NCBI GenBank assembly: GCA_963755635.1
Contig: CAVWKS010000030.1
Location: 1-10,007, forward strand
DNA length: 10,007 bases
Origin: AC-32 sp963755635
GTDB taxonomy: Bacteria > Actinomycetota > Thermoleophilia > Gaiellales > Gaiellaceae
Direction of reading: 5' to 3'
Shown one piece after another: positions 1 through 6,841 of the stretch. The position numbers and the translations under genes were made by a program. Positions within the stretch are counted from its first letter, which is position 1. Each line of letters opens with the position of its first letter. The notes beneath the pieces are model-generated. The model had not been told where the DNA came from. It ran no database searches and saw only the letters and a list, made by a program, of their open reading frames with translations.

Positions 1-552
1 TCGCGCGCAAGGCTCGACAGGACGGCACCCCAGCCCGCCTGTCTCGTCTCCTGCTCGGAGCGATCGAGCAGGCCGAAGGACGTCACCCGCACCGCAAGGA
101 CCACGGTGTACGACTTCGCCCGCGCGTCCTTGACCACGCCGACGGTCTCACCGCGGAACGGAGCGGCAAGCAGTTCGAGGCCGACAGCGCCGCTTCGGGC
201 AGAGCGACGGCCGGCTCAGGCCGTCCCGACTCGTTTACCCGGGCACCCGCCGTCGGAGCCTGAGAGTTGCCGTTGCCGGCCGTTCGCCCGGCGCCAGACG
301 TGTGCGCCCGCGATGGGCAGCCACTCCTCTGCCGAACGCCCGCTCAGCGGCCAGAAGCAGAAGGCCGCGACTGCGAGGACGAGCCCGAGGGCGACAACTA
401 CCCCCGCCGCCACCCGGCAGCGCTCGCATGAGCACGACTGCGGCGGCGAGGCTGACAGCCATCGGGATCACCTGCGTCGCGCGCAGCGAGCCGATGAGCC
501 CGCGCCGCTCGAGTGGTCCGAACCGATAGCGACGCATCTCTGTCTCGGACAT
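1..552 (-). CDS. SCO6880-family T4SS-like protein, N-terminal part, frameshifted and cut by window edge
   Basis: This is the N-terminal part of a protein resembling the actinobacterial SCO6880 family, found in conjugation/type IV secretion-like clusters and starting with a PrgI-like two-helix membrane region. The ATG at 552 has an AGAAGGAG ribosome site just upstream and opens with MSETEMRRYRFGPLERRG, matching the family's usual RLGPLERRG-type start. A first membrane helix (QVIPMAVSLAAAVVLM) is followed, after a frame change near 410, by a second (VVVALGLVLAVAAFCFWPL) and then GRSAEEWLPIAGAHVWRR. Another frame change near 200-235 leads to LELLAAPFRGETVGVVKDA and a segment ending VLSSLAR at the left edge. 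Each piece fits the family in order, so I read one gene with indels. The C-terminus lies outside the window. It is last in the visible operon, 2 bases after the stop proposed for the TrbL-like gene. The family function is not well characterised; a role in the membrane complex is inferred. Confidence 0.75.
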
Positions 553-554
553 CG

Positions 555-1933
555 CTACTCCTTCTGGTCGGGCGGCCGTGGTGGCTTCGGGTCAGGTGGT
601 CGTGACGGGGGAGAGGAGCTCGCTGGCGGCGCCGGCGGCTTCGCTAGCGCTCATCGGACGGCTCGGCTGCTCTCGGCGATTCCGTACGTCCGTACGTCGT
701 CCGCGTCTCGGCGCTTCGACGCTGTGTCGGCACGAGCCGTGGCGTGCTCACCGGTCGAAGCCGTGTCCTCGCTCCGCGGTGGCCCGTACACGGTGCGCGG
801 CACGCCCGAGGGAAGCGGGCGACGTCGATGCACCCGACTGCCGATCCATCGCCTGGCGCATGTAGCTCGCCGGGCTGTGGATCCCGGCGGAGCCTGCCGC
901 GCCCGAGATCGCCGCGCGCTGACCGACCACGCTCTCCGGCCGCAACCTCCATCATCGGGATCAGCCTCATGAGGCCGAAGGGCGACCAGGCGGCGAGGAC
1001 GAGCAGGGCCGCGCCGGCGATCATCCGCTCGAAGACACCGCCCGTCACCGGGCTGCCCGAGGGTCGTCTGCGTGATCGCCGCCGACGCCAGTCCGAGGAT
1101 CGCGACGATCACGAACTTCGCCAGGATCACCGCCACGAGGAACTCGACCAGCCGCCGCGCCCAGCGGCGCGTCGCCGGCCAGATCATCGCCACGAAGGTG
1201 AGCGGCAAGAAGAAAAGCGCCACGTAGATGGCTGCGTCGCGAATCACCATCTCGAGCCAGAGAACGAACGCGCCGATCGCGAGGATGATCGCGCCGAGGA
1301 AGACGCCGAAGAGAGGGACGGCACCGGCGGAGGTGTCGTCGAGCGCGTGTCTTGTACGCGTCGCCGACGGACTGGAGCGGTCCCCGAGTCCGTGCCGAGC
1401 CCGTGCACAACCGTCGCGGAGAGGCCGTCGGTGATCGAGACGAGCAGCTGCGTACCGACGATCGCGGCGCCGGCGAGGATGAATGCCATCGGCAGGTAGC
1501 CGAAGGCCGAGCGCAAGAGGATCCAGATGTCCTGCCGCCAGACCGCCTGAATCAACGCCAGCAGCAGCATCGGTAAGGCGAGCAGTCCGGCGACCGCGAT
1601 CATCGAGTGGTACTGGCCGACGAACCACTTCGCCTGCACGTCGGGACTGGCCGTCGCCTCGATCAGGCTCCCGACCCTGCCCGTGACCCAGACCGCCGCG
1701 TTCGTCACCCACACGGTGACGCCGCGCATCACGAACTCTCCTGCCGCCTGCGCAGCGTTGCCCGCGAGATCGCCGGCTGCGCCGCAGACGAAGTCGACGC
1801 CCGGGAGGTCGCACGGGTTCGGGATCGGCCCTGCGGCCGCGGGGGTGACGTTGCAGCCTCCGACGACGGCGACCGACAGAGCGGCTGCGAGCGTCGCCGC
1901 GGCGACGCGGAAGGAGCGGCTATGGCAGTGCAC
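555..1933 (-). CDS. TrbL/VirB6-like polytopic conjugal transfer membrane protein, frameshifted
   Basis: This is a probable inner-membrane channel component of the type IV secretion-like apparatus, about 459 aa once frames are joined. The GTG start at 1933 overlaps the previous gene's stop by 14 bp, implying translational coupling. The N-terminus looks like a signal peptide (AAATLAAALSVAVVGGC), with a C that could be a lipobox cysteine. Hydrophobic segments follow: MIAVAGLLALPMLLLALIQ, GYLPMAFILAGAAIVGTQ, FGVFLGAIILAIGAFVLW, AAIYVALFFLPLTFVAMIW, LVEFLVAVILAKFVIVAIL and IAGAALLVLAAWSPFGLM. They lie in different frames, with changes near 1350-1400, 1050, 950 and 800 and one near 650-700. The C-terminus is hydrophilic and, after the last frame change, becomes a proline-rich tail at 555-650 that stops two bases before the next ATG. 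If the stop at 651 is real instead, the protein ends there. The topology and position fit TrbL/VirB6; exact family membership is inferred. Confidence 0.7.
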
Positions 1934-2616
1934 GCGAGAACTCCCGGAAGCGTGGGATCTCAGTGAACAGATCTCCCGCCGCCGACGCCTGGGTCGCGTC
2001 CGGCAGCGGCGGCGTGGGACCGGCAGCGCTCGAGAACGACGTGACCTTCCAGCCGCCCTGCTCCCAGACGAGCGAGACGGTCTCGGTCCGCCAGGCCTGC
2101 TGCGGCTGGATGGTCGCGCCGCTGCCGATGATCCCGACTCGCCAGACGGCGACCGTTGCTGCCGAGGGGGAGAAGCTGAGGAGTCGGTAGCCGACGAGCG
2201 CCGACCGGAGGATCACGACGGGCGCAGGGATGGTGTCGGCTCCCAGGCGGGCGCGAGCCTCCACGGCGCCCTGCTCGTAAGCGCGAGCGAGAACGTCGCG
2301 TGCGCTGGACGCAGCAAGGCGGTCGACAAGCTCGCGGATCCGTGCCGAGTTCAGAAGAGCGGGGCCGTCGAGCAACTTCACCGTCTCCGCGGCCGCCGCG
2401 ACGGCTCCGGCCTCCGTACGAGCAGCCGTTGCCGGTTTCGTCCCTGCGGGCTCCGGCGATGGGTTCACCACTGTCGTCACAGAGCGACTCGTTCTCGGCG
2501 CCGCGATCCTGCTCCCGATCCCGATGCCGAGGGCGACGAGAGCAGCCGCGGCGAACTGCGAGTAACGCCCAGCGTCTTCGCCGCGGTTGGCCGTTGCCGA
2601 GTCGGACCGGCGCCAC
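1920..2616 (-). CDS. single-pass NTF2-like (VirB8/TcpC-like) transfer protein, N-terminal frameshift
   Basis: This is a bitopic membrane protein of about 231 aa, probably a VirB8/TcpC-type assembly factor with an outward-facing NTF2-like fold. The likely start is GTG at 2616, overlapping the TAG stop of the upstream gene by one base (TAGTG). It reads MAPVRLGNGQ, then after a one-base shift near 2575-2590 continues RGEDAGRYSQ and one transmembrane segment (FAAAALVALGIGIGSRIAA). From 2480 the frame is clean: a Pro/Ala-rich linker, a helical part (LLNSARIRELVDRLAASSA), and a beta-rich end with WRTETVSLVWEQGGWKVTSF and AAGPTPPLPD, as in actinobacterial NTF2-like proteins beside transfer genes. 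Without the shift the protein would begin at GTG 2480 and lose its membrane anchor, which is less likely. The family call rests on fold-like pattern and context, not on a diagnostic motif. Confidence 0.65.
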
Positions 2617-2924
2617 TACTTGACCGTGGTCCCGAGCTTTTCGAAGAACGTGACGATCGCCGGGGCAGCGCCTACGAGGAACGCGGCCGCCGCCGAGACG
2701 AGCGTCCCGCGCCGCCCGACCGCGGCGTGCTGGAAGTTCCCCGAATGGGAGCTCAGCGACCAGACGGCCGCCGAGATGACGAGACCCGCGAGCGCAGCGA
2801 GCAGGCCCCAGAACGAGAGCCCGTTCACGAGCTGCTGCAGCGCGGAGCTACCCGGAAGCCCGTTGGGGTCCGGCTTGCTGCTGATTCCGGCTGCTGCGAT
2901 CACGATGCCTGCGAGCGGTGACAT
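2616..2924 (-). CDS. DUF6112/VirB2-like small integral membrane protein
   Basis: This is an intact 102-aa membrane protein resembling the DUF6112 family that accompanies actinobacterial transfer clusters, and positionally like a VirB2/TrbC pilin or channel subunit. The ATG at 2924 follows a strong AAGGAGGT site at 8-base spacing and lies 3 bases after the ParA-like stop. After a short start (MSPLAGIVIAAAGISSKP) comes the family-like segment NGLPGSSALQQLVNGLSFWG. Two strong hydrophobic helices follow (LLAALAGLVISAAVWSL and TLVSAAAAFLVGAAPAIVTFF), joined by a polar SHSGNFQHAAVGRRG loop. The length agrees with the family. It has no obvious long cleavable leader, unlike classical VirB2 prepilins, so a pilin role is only inferred. 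Its stop overlaps the next start. Confidence 0.75.
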   Translation of the reverse strand: MSPLAGIVIAAAGISSKPDPNGLPGSSALQQLVNGLSFWGLLAALAGLVISAAVWSLSSHSGNFQHAAVGRRGTLVSAAAAFLVGAAPAIVTFFEKLGTTVK

Positions 2925-2927
2925 GAC

Positions 2928-4031
2928 TCATGACCTCCTTCCGATCGGTTCGCCGAAGCCGGCGGCGACCGCCGCTGCCAGCTCGAGGTAGGCGTCGCGG
3001 GTTGCCGGCCGCAGTCCGTCGAGGCCCGCCTCGGCGCCTGCGTCGAGGTGCGGGTCCCAGGGGATTCGGACAGACGTGCGGCAGCGCGCGGCGAAGTGGT
3101 CCTCGACGCGGTCGAGATCGAGGGCGCCGTTCCCGTCTCGGACCGTGTTCAGCACCGCAACGGCTCCCCGAACGAGCTGCTCGTAACCGTTCTGCTCGAG
3201 CCAGTCGAGGGTCGAGCTCGCCGCGCGCGAGCCGTCGAGGCTCGGCGCGCTGACGACGACGATCTGATCGGCCGCGTCGAGGATGCCCCGCGTAGCCGAC
3301 TCGAGGACCCCGGTGCCGGTATCGAGGCAGACGAGGTTGTAGTGGCGCTCCAGCAGCTCGATCGCCCGCCGGAACTCGCTCTCGCCGAGCGCCTGGGTGA
3401 TCCGCGGGTCGTCGTCCGCGGCAACGACCTCGAGCCGGCTTGCCGCCTGTGAGGTATAGCCGCGGATGTCGGCATAGCGGCTGATCCGGTCGAGGTCCTC
3501 GAGGAGCGTGCCGACCGTCATTTGGTCTCGCGCCGTATCCGATGGCCGAGCGTTCCAGCGTCGGGATTGCCGTCGAGCGCAACCACGCGGTCGCCGCGTA
3601 GCGACGCGAAGGTGTGCCCGGTGAGCAGGCAGGTCGTCGTCTTTCCGACGCCGCCCTTGCGGGAGATGAACGCGATCTTGCGGCACCCGCGCACGGGCGT
3701 CTTCGCCAACGCGACGAGCTCGCGCTGACGCAGTTCGGCCGCGCTCGGCCCGACGTGGACGAGCCCGCCGGTCAGCCGGTAGACGCCAAGTCGCCAGCCA
3801 CCAGCTGGCAGTTCGGCCTCGGGGCGCAGCATTCGCTCGGCTGAGAAGTCACCCGCTGAAGGCGCCGCAGACGCCGGCACGTCCTCCAACACAGTCGTCG
3901 GCTTGCCGCCGTTCGCCGGCGGTGGGTCCGCCAGATCGTTCCGCGTCCCCCGCGCCGAGGAGCGGGATCGGCGCCTCTCCGTCCGTCCACATCGACGCGA
4001 CCCAATCGAGTTCTCCGCTTCCTTCCGCCAC
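2928..4031 (-). CDS. MinD/ParA-like P-loop ATPase of the transfer operon, frameshifted
   Basis: This is the first gene of the operon, about 367 aa after frame joining. The GTG at 4031 has AAGGAGGGG immediately upstream and opens MAEGSGELDWVASMWTDGEA. A frame change near 3935-3960 leads into a Pro/Ala-rich linker and then the ATPase domain. That domain shows a deviant Walker A (RKGGVGKTT, about 3635-3658), the switch-like segment VVALDGNPDAGTLGHRI and, after a second frame change at the A-run near 3529, TVGTLLEDLDRIS, a Walker B-like hydrophobic strand with LVCLDTGTG (about 3310-3335) and VVVSAPSLDG. This is the MinD/ParA/EspI-like arrangement of actinobacteria: a variable N-terminal region followed by an ATPase. 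Such proteins position DNA or secretion machinery; a role in localising the transfer apparatus or partitioning the element is inferred. At the second break the upstream frame stops in ATGA, so two coupled polypeptides are formally possible, but the split inside the fold argues for an indel. Confidence 0.8.
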
Positions 4032-4047
4032 GGCCCCTCCTTCCGTA

Positions 4048-4079
4048 GATCACCTGCCATGCAGTTATAGCAGGTGATC
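4048..4079. promoter_or_regulatory. perfect inverted-repeat operator candidate
   Basis: GATCACCTGC at 4048-4057 and GCAGGTGATC at 4070-4079 form a perfect 10-bp inverted repeat with a 12-base spacer. It sits between the divergent ParA-like operon and the double-HTH regulator gene, and the spacer holds the candidate -10 box of the operon. A dimeric HTH protein bound here would block that promoter. The neighbouring regulator is the natural candidate, though no binding is shown by sequence alone. A transcript hairpin is less likely because the arms straddle the predicted promoter. Confidence 0.6.
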
Positions 4080-4093
4080 CACGGTGTTGGCAG
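4064..4093 (-). promoter_or_regulatory. candidate sigma70-type promoter of the transfer operon
   Basis: On the minus strand TATAAC (4064-4069; five of six consensus bases) lies 18 bases downstream of CTGCCA (4088-4093; four of six). The predicted transcript would start near 4057 and reach the ribosome site and GTG at 4031 after about 26 bases. The -10 box falls exactly in the spacer of the inverted repeat, which fits repression by occlusion. The -35 match is modest. Confidence 0.45.
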
Positions 4094-4188
4094 CGGAACC
4101 GCGGCCTGGGCCATGTCCGACCGCGTATACTGGGACAATCTGGGGCAGTAGATCGACTGCCTCCCGACGGAAGGAGCCTTCGAACCTC

Positions 4189-4752
4189 ATGACGCCGCGA
4201 CAGACCGCTCTCGGGCGCCTACTCCAGGAGCGCCGTGAGGCGGCCGGCTACTCTCGCACGCGCGTCGGCGAGCTCGTCGGGATCAAGCCCGGAACGATCG
4301 AAGGGTGGGAGCTGGGCCGCGTCGCCCGTCCTCCGATCCACGACGTCCTGCGGATGGCCCACTTTCTCCAGATCTCACCCGAGGAGATCAATGCAGCCGT
4401 GTTCGAGGACGCAGGCGGAGTCGCGGTCGGCGAGGCGCAGCCCGAGCGGCAAGAAAGAAAGAAAGGCCGCCGGCGATCCGGAGGAGCGGTCCCTCTCCTC
4501 GAGGCGGCATTCCGGCTTTTCGGTTGGGAGAGCGACGAGGTTGCGGCGGCTGCCCTCGGGACCTCGCCCGAGACGCTACGCCGCTGGCGGACGGGAGCGG
4601 AGGAGATGGCATTCGCCGACTACCTCACGCTGACGTCGATGATCGGGGTCGCCGCCGCAGAGGCCATGAGAGGCGACGACGCCCGAATCGCGGATCTTTC
4701 AGCCGCGGCGGAAGAGCTCGGCCTCACCTCTCGCGCGCGCGAGAACAATTAA
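4189..4752 (+). CDS. Xre-type regulator with two helix-turn-helix domains
   Basis: This is an intact 187-aa DNA-binding protein. I chose ATG 4189 because the Xre domain begins right after it and AAGGAG lies at 4171-4176 (12-base spacing, rather long); the frame is open upstream, but that stretch looks non-coding. Residues about 5-70 form an HTH_3/Xre domain, with helices around TRVGELVGIKPGTIEGWELG (25-44). A basic linker (QERKKGRRR, 88-96) leads to a second helical domain where SDEVAAAALGTSPETLRRWR (115-134) has the shape of another helix-turn-helix. It is divergent from the transfer operon and next to a perfect inverted repeat, so it probably represses that operon and perhaps itself. A TATACT (4126-4131) upstream could be its -10 box, but I see no good -35. 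No protease or ligand-binding domain is visible, so the inducing signal is unknown. Confidence 0.8.
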   Translation: MTPRQTALGRLLQERREAAGYSRTRVGELVGIKPGTIEGWELGRVARPPIHDVLRMAHFLQISPEEINAAVFEDAGGVAVGEAQPERQERKKGRRRSGGAVPLLEAAFRLFGWESDEVAAAALGTSPETLRRWRTGAEEMAFADYLTLTSMIGVAAAEAMRGDDARIADLSAAAEELGLTSRARENN

Positions 4753-4805
4753 GTCTTCGCGGCGGGTTCGCTCAGGCGTCAGAGACGCTGGCGCAGGCGA
4801 GCGGA

Positions 4806-4832
4806 TGAACGATTCGCGGCTCTGGTGCGTAT
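4806..4832 (+). promoter_or_regulatory. weak ECF-type promoter candidate before the sigma gene
   Basis: TGAAC (4806-4810) is separated by 17 bases from CGTAT (4828-4832), resembling the GGAAC-N16/17-CGTC layout of many ECF sigma-dependent promoters. It lies just before the ribosome site (AGGAG, 4841-4845) and start (4851) of an ECF sigma gene, so autoregulation is plausible. Both boxes are imperfect and this could be chance. Confidence 0.25.
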
Positions 4833-4850
4833 GGATAGCTAGGAGCCGTT

Positions 4851-5426
4851 GTGGAACCCGTTCCAGACTCGACCGCCGAGACGGTCACACGTGCGCAGAG
4901 GGGCGATGACGCTGCGTTCGAACAGCTCGTGCGTGAGTTCGATCGCGGCCTGCGTGCTTCAGCCATCGGGTGCTGGGGCCGGGCTGGACGGAGGACGTGT
5001 TGCAAGAGGGTATCTCCGGGCCTTTCGCGGCCTTGCCGCAGTACCGCGCCGAGCTCGGGTCATTTCAAGCTGGCTGTACCGAATCATCTATCGCTCATGC
5101 CTCGACGAGCTGCGGCGGGCGCGGCGCCAGCCGCTGCAGTGGGCGTCCGGCCTCGAGAGCTGCCCTTCGCAAATGAATCGGAGCCAGACGTCGCAGCAAG
5201 GGACAGCCTCTGGCGTGCCCTGGGCACGCTCTCCAGCGAGGAACGGGCCTGCGTCGTCCTCGTCGATGGGCTCGGCTTCGACTACGAGTCCGCCGCAACC
5301 ATTCTCGACGTGCCGCGCGGGACGATTGCGTCCCGCCTGAACCACGCCCGACCGCTGCTCCGCCGCGCACTGCGGGAGCCACTAGACGAAACGGAAGGTG
5401 AAGGTCATGCCCGAATACCGCGATGA
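4851..5426 (+). CDS. ECF-family RNA polymerase sigma factor, frameshifted
   Basis: This is an extracytoplasmic-function sigma-70 factor of about 190 aa after frame repair. The GTG at 4851 follows AGGAG with 5-base spacing. Region 2 begins AETVTRAQRGDDAAFEQLVR and FDRGLRA. It continues through frame changes as GPGWTEDVLQE, YLRAFRGLAA, YRAELGS and ISSWLYRIIYRSCLDELRRA, the typical end of region 2. A linker is followed by region 4: LWRALGTLSSEERACVVLVD, GLGFDYESAATILDVPRGTI and ASRLNHARPLLRRAL, a clear helix-turn-helix that contacts the -35 element. At least four frame changes occur between about 4955 and 5135, yet every fragment fits the family in order, so indel errors are likelier than decay. 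The last 20 bp overlap the next gene, the usual arrangement of an ECF sigma and its membrane-bound partner. Confidence 0.8.
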   Translation: MEPVPDSTAETVTRAQRGDDAAFEQLVREFDRGLRASAIGCWGRAGRRTCCKRVSPGLSRPCRSTAPSSGHFKLAVPNHLSLMPRRAAAGAAPAAAVGVRPRELPFANESEPDVAARDSLWRALGTLSSEERACVVLVDGLGFDYESAATILDVPRGTIASRLNHARPLLRRALREPLDETEGEGHARIPR

Positions 5427-6075
5427 AGAGCTCGCCCACGCGCTCAGCGAGCTGCCCGTCCCCTCGAACTCGGCCGACTTCTTCCCCGGCTGCGCGAGCG
5501 GATCACATCGACTGGGCCGCGCCCGCGCCCGATGGCAAGACGGCGTCTCTTCGCAACCGTCGCCCTCGTCGGCCTCGCGCTACTCATCGGTGGGCTCGCC
5601 GGCGCCGCGCTCGCCTAACTCGACCCGCGACAGGGTCTCGACCCCGGTCACGTCGTTCCAGCCCGCACTCGGCTGGAACACCTTCGAGACGAACGTGCTG
5701 GCCGACCCGACACAGCCAGAGGTCCTCTGGGCAGCAAACGTGCCGTTCCAGCCCGAGTCACGGGAGACGCCGATCAACACCATCAAGAGCCTCCCGCCGG
5801 ACGGGATCGTGATCAACGTCGTGGGCCCGTGGACGTACACGGGTAGCGACGCCTTGCCCGATCTCAGCTTCCCGGCGACTCTCTCCCAAATGGACTTCCA
5901 CGGGAACAACTACGAGGGTCAGTGGGCGCCGAACGTGTCCGAGTACTTCATCTCTGGACACACCAATGCGACAGAGTTGCTCGAGTTCGAGGTCTGGATG
6001 GGCCGCAACGATCCCACTACGGCGATGAAGGCGGCCGCCGACGAGGAGCTTGCCCGCCTGACTTTGCCGTCGTAA
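5407..6075 (+). CDS. single-pass membrane protein, probable anti-sigma partner, with unfamiliar outer domain
   Basis: The ATG at 5407 has GGAAGG seven to eight bases upstream, inside the sigma gene's end. The cytoplasmic start (MPEYRDEELAHALSELPVP, then DFF) is followed, after a missing C in the C-run near 5488, by RLRERI and then ARRRLFATVALVGLALLIGG, one transmembrane helix. A second frame change near 5610-5620 returns to the first frame for a Trp- and Asn-rich extracytoplasmic domain of about 150 residues (VINVVGPWTYTGSDALPDLS, MDFHGNNYEGQWAPNVSEYF). The 20-bp overlap with the ECF sigma gene and the short DFF-xRLRERI-type N-terminus before the helix match actinobacterial anti-sigma or sigma-associated membrane proteins. 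I see no HxxxCxxC zinc motif, so it is not a ZAS-type anti-sigma. The outer domain is unrecognised and may sense an envelope signal. Without frame repair the helix disappears. Confidence 0.65.
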   Translation: MPEYRDEELAHALSELPVPSNSADFFPGCASGSHRLGRARARWQDGVSSQPSPSSASRYSSVGSPAPRSPNSTRDRVSTPVTSFQPALGWNTFETNVLADPTQPEVLWAANVPFQPESRETPINTIKSLPPDGIVINVVGPWTYTGSDALPDLSFPATLSQMDFHGNNYEGQWAPNVSEYFISGHTNATELLEFEVWMGRNDPTTAMKAAADEELARLTLPS

Positions 6076-6108
6076 CCGCCCGCTCAGCGGTCATTGCGGA
6101 ACACTGGC

Positions 6109-6161
6109 CCAGGCGACGCAGGTGTCCTCTTCCGGCGCCTGGCACCACGCGGCGCGCCGCG
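6109..6161. repeat. GC-rich inverted repeats in convergent intergenic region
   Basis: The 220-bp gap between two convergent genes (6076-6295) holds no convincing gene. It contains CCAGGCG (6109-6115) paired with CGCCTGG (6136-6142) around a 20-base loop, then a perfect 14-bp palindrome, CGCGGCGCGCCGCG (6148-6161). The position suits a bidirectional transcription stop, but no T-tract follows, and GC-rich DNA yields such palindromes by chance. Confidence 0.3.
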
Positions 6162-6295
6162 CTGATTGCGGAGGGGCTGAGCATCGGACTCTGCGACACG
6201 AGGTCAGACTGACGATCGAGAGCGCGTTCAGGGCTGGTCGGGAGCGGCCTCGATGTACTCCAAACAGGCTGCGCTGAGGAGCTGAACGGATGGCG

Positions 6296-6790
6296 CTATT
6301 CGAGCGGAAGTTCGTCGATTGAAGGTTTCGGCTTGGGCCTCAGCGGCCCAAGTGGGGTGCTCGCAAGTGCGTCCGCTTCGGCGTTCGCCTTTCGGGGCAC
6401 CCACGTGATCTTGATGTCAGCGAACTGTTGGATCAAAGAAACCGCTTGCTCATGCAAGGGCTTGAGGTGCTCCGCCTTGACTTTCCATCTGCCGTTCAGC
6501 TGGTTGACTAGCAGAGCGGAATCGAGGCACACGCGTAAGTGTTCAATCCCGCGAGAGCGGGCGGCCTCGAGGCCTCTGATGAGAGCTCGATACTCCGCGA
6601 CGTGGTGGTCCTGCGCCGGCCCTATTGGCTCCGAGATCTCCTCGAGAGGGGCCTTCAGGACCACACCAATCGCGGCTTCACCCGCCATTCTTCCGGGTTG
6701 ATCGGCGACGATGCCCCCGTCGGTCGTGAGTAGGTGGTAGCGGGTCTTGGGGCCAGAGCCGTCGCCGGCGGACGTTCCACGTTCCGTCAT
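6296..6790 (-). CDS. RNase HI-like (RVT_3-type) ribonuclease
   Basis: This is an intact 164-aa protein of the RNase H fold, which cleaves the RNA strand of RNA-DNA hybrids in the cytoplasm. The four catalytic acids are all recognisable: D24 in LLTTDGGI, E66 in HHVAEYRALIRGLEAA, D90 in LRVCLDSALLVNQL and D140 in VPRKANAEADALAS. This spacing is that of the RVT_3/bacterial-archaeal RNase HI group (like the N-terminal half of mycobacterial Rv2228c) rather than E. coli RnhA. The C-terminus after about residue 145 is a short Pro/Lys-rich tail, with no phosphatase domain attached. The first 17 residues are a polar extension. ATG 6790 lacks a clear ribosome site, so a slightly different start is possible. 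A 46-aa gene precedes it by 51 bases on the same strand. Confidence 0.85.
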   Translation of the reverse strand: MTERGTSAGDGSGPKTRYHLLTTDGGIVADQPGRMAGEAAIGVVLKAPLEEISEPIGPAQDHHVAEYRALIRGLEAARSRGIEHLRVCLDSALLVNQLNGRWKVKAEHLKPLHEQAVSLIQQFADIKITWVPRKANAEADALASTPLGPLRPKPKPSIDELPLE

Positions 6791-6841
6791 GGAGCCAAAG
6801 GGTATCGCCGAAGAGGACGTTGCGCGGCCCGGAGAGCATCA

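Noticed and set aside
466..475. A further GATCACCTGC, identical to an operator arm
   Set aside because: It is a single half-site inside the SCO6880-like coding region, where it encodes common codons (Gln-Val-Ile on the minus strand). No paired arm is present, so chance is the simplest explanation.
106..972. Long plus-strand open frame of 288 codons
   Set aside because: It is antisense to the SCO6880-like and TrbL-like genes, is Arg/Ser/Pro-rich with no domain, and is typical of high-GC shadow frames.
1683..2921. Plus-strand open frame of 412 codons
   Set aside because: It lies opposite the NTF2-like, DUF6112-like and TrbL-like genes, whose sequences are recognisable. The plus-strand product is low-complexity Arg/Gly/Asp sequence.
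4776..4788. GCGTC-AGA-GACGC hairpin after the HTH gene as a terminator
   Set aside because: The stem is only 5 bp and no T-tract follows, so it does not support a terminator call.
5922..6212. Plus-strand 96-codon frame spanning the end of the sigma-partner gene
   Set aside because: It overlaps the clean C-terminal frame of that gene and continues into the intergenic region with no protein-like pattern or ribosome site.
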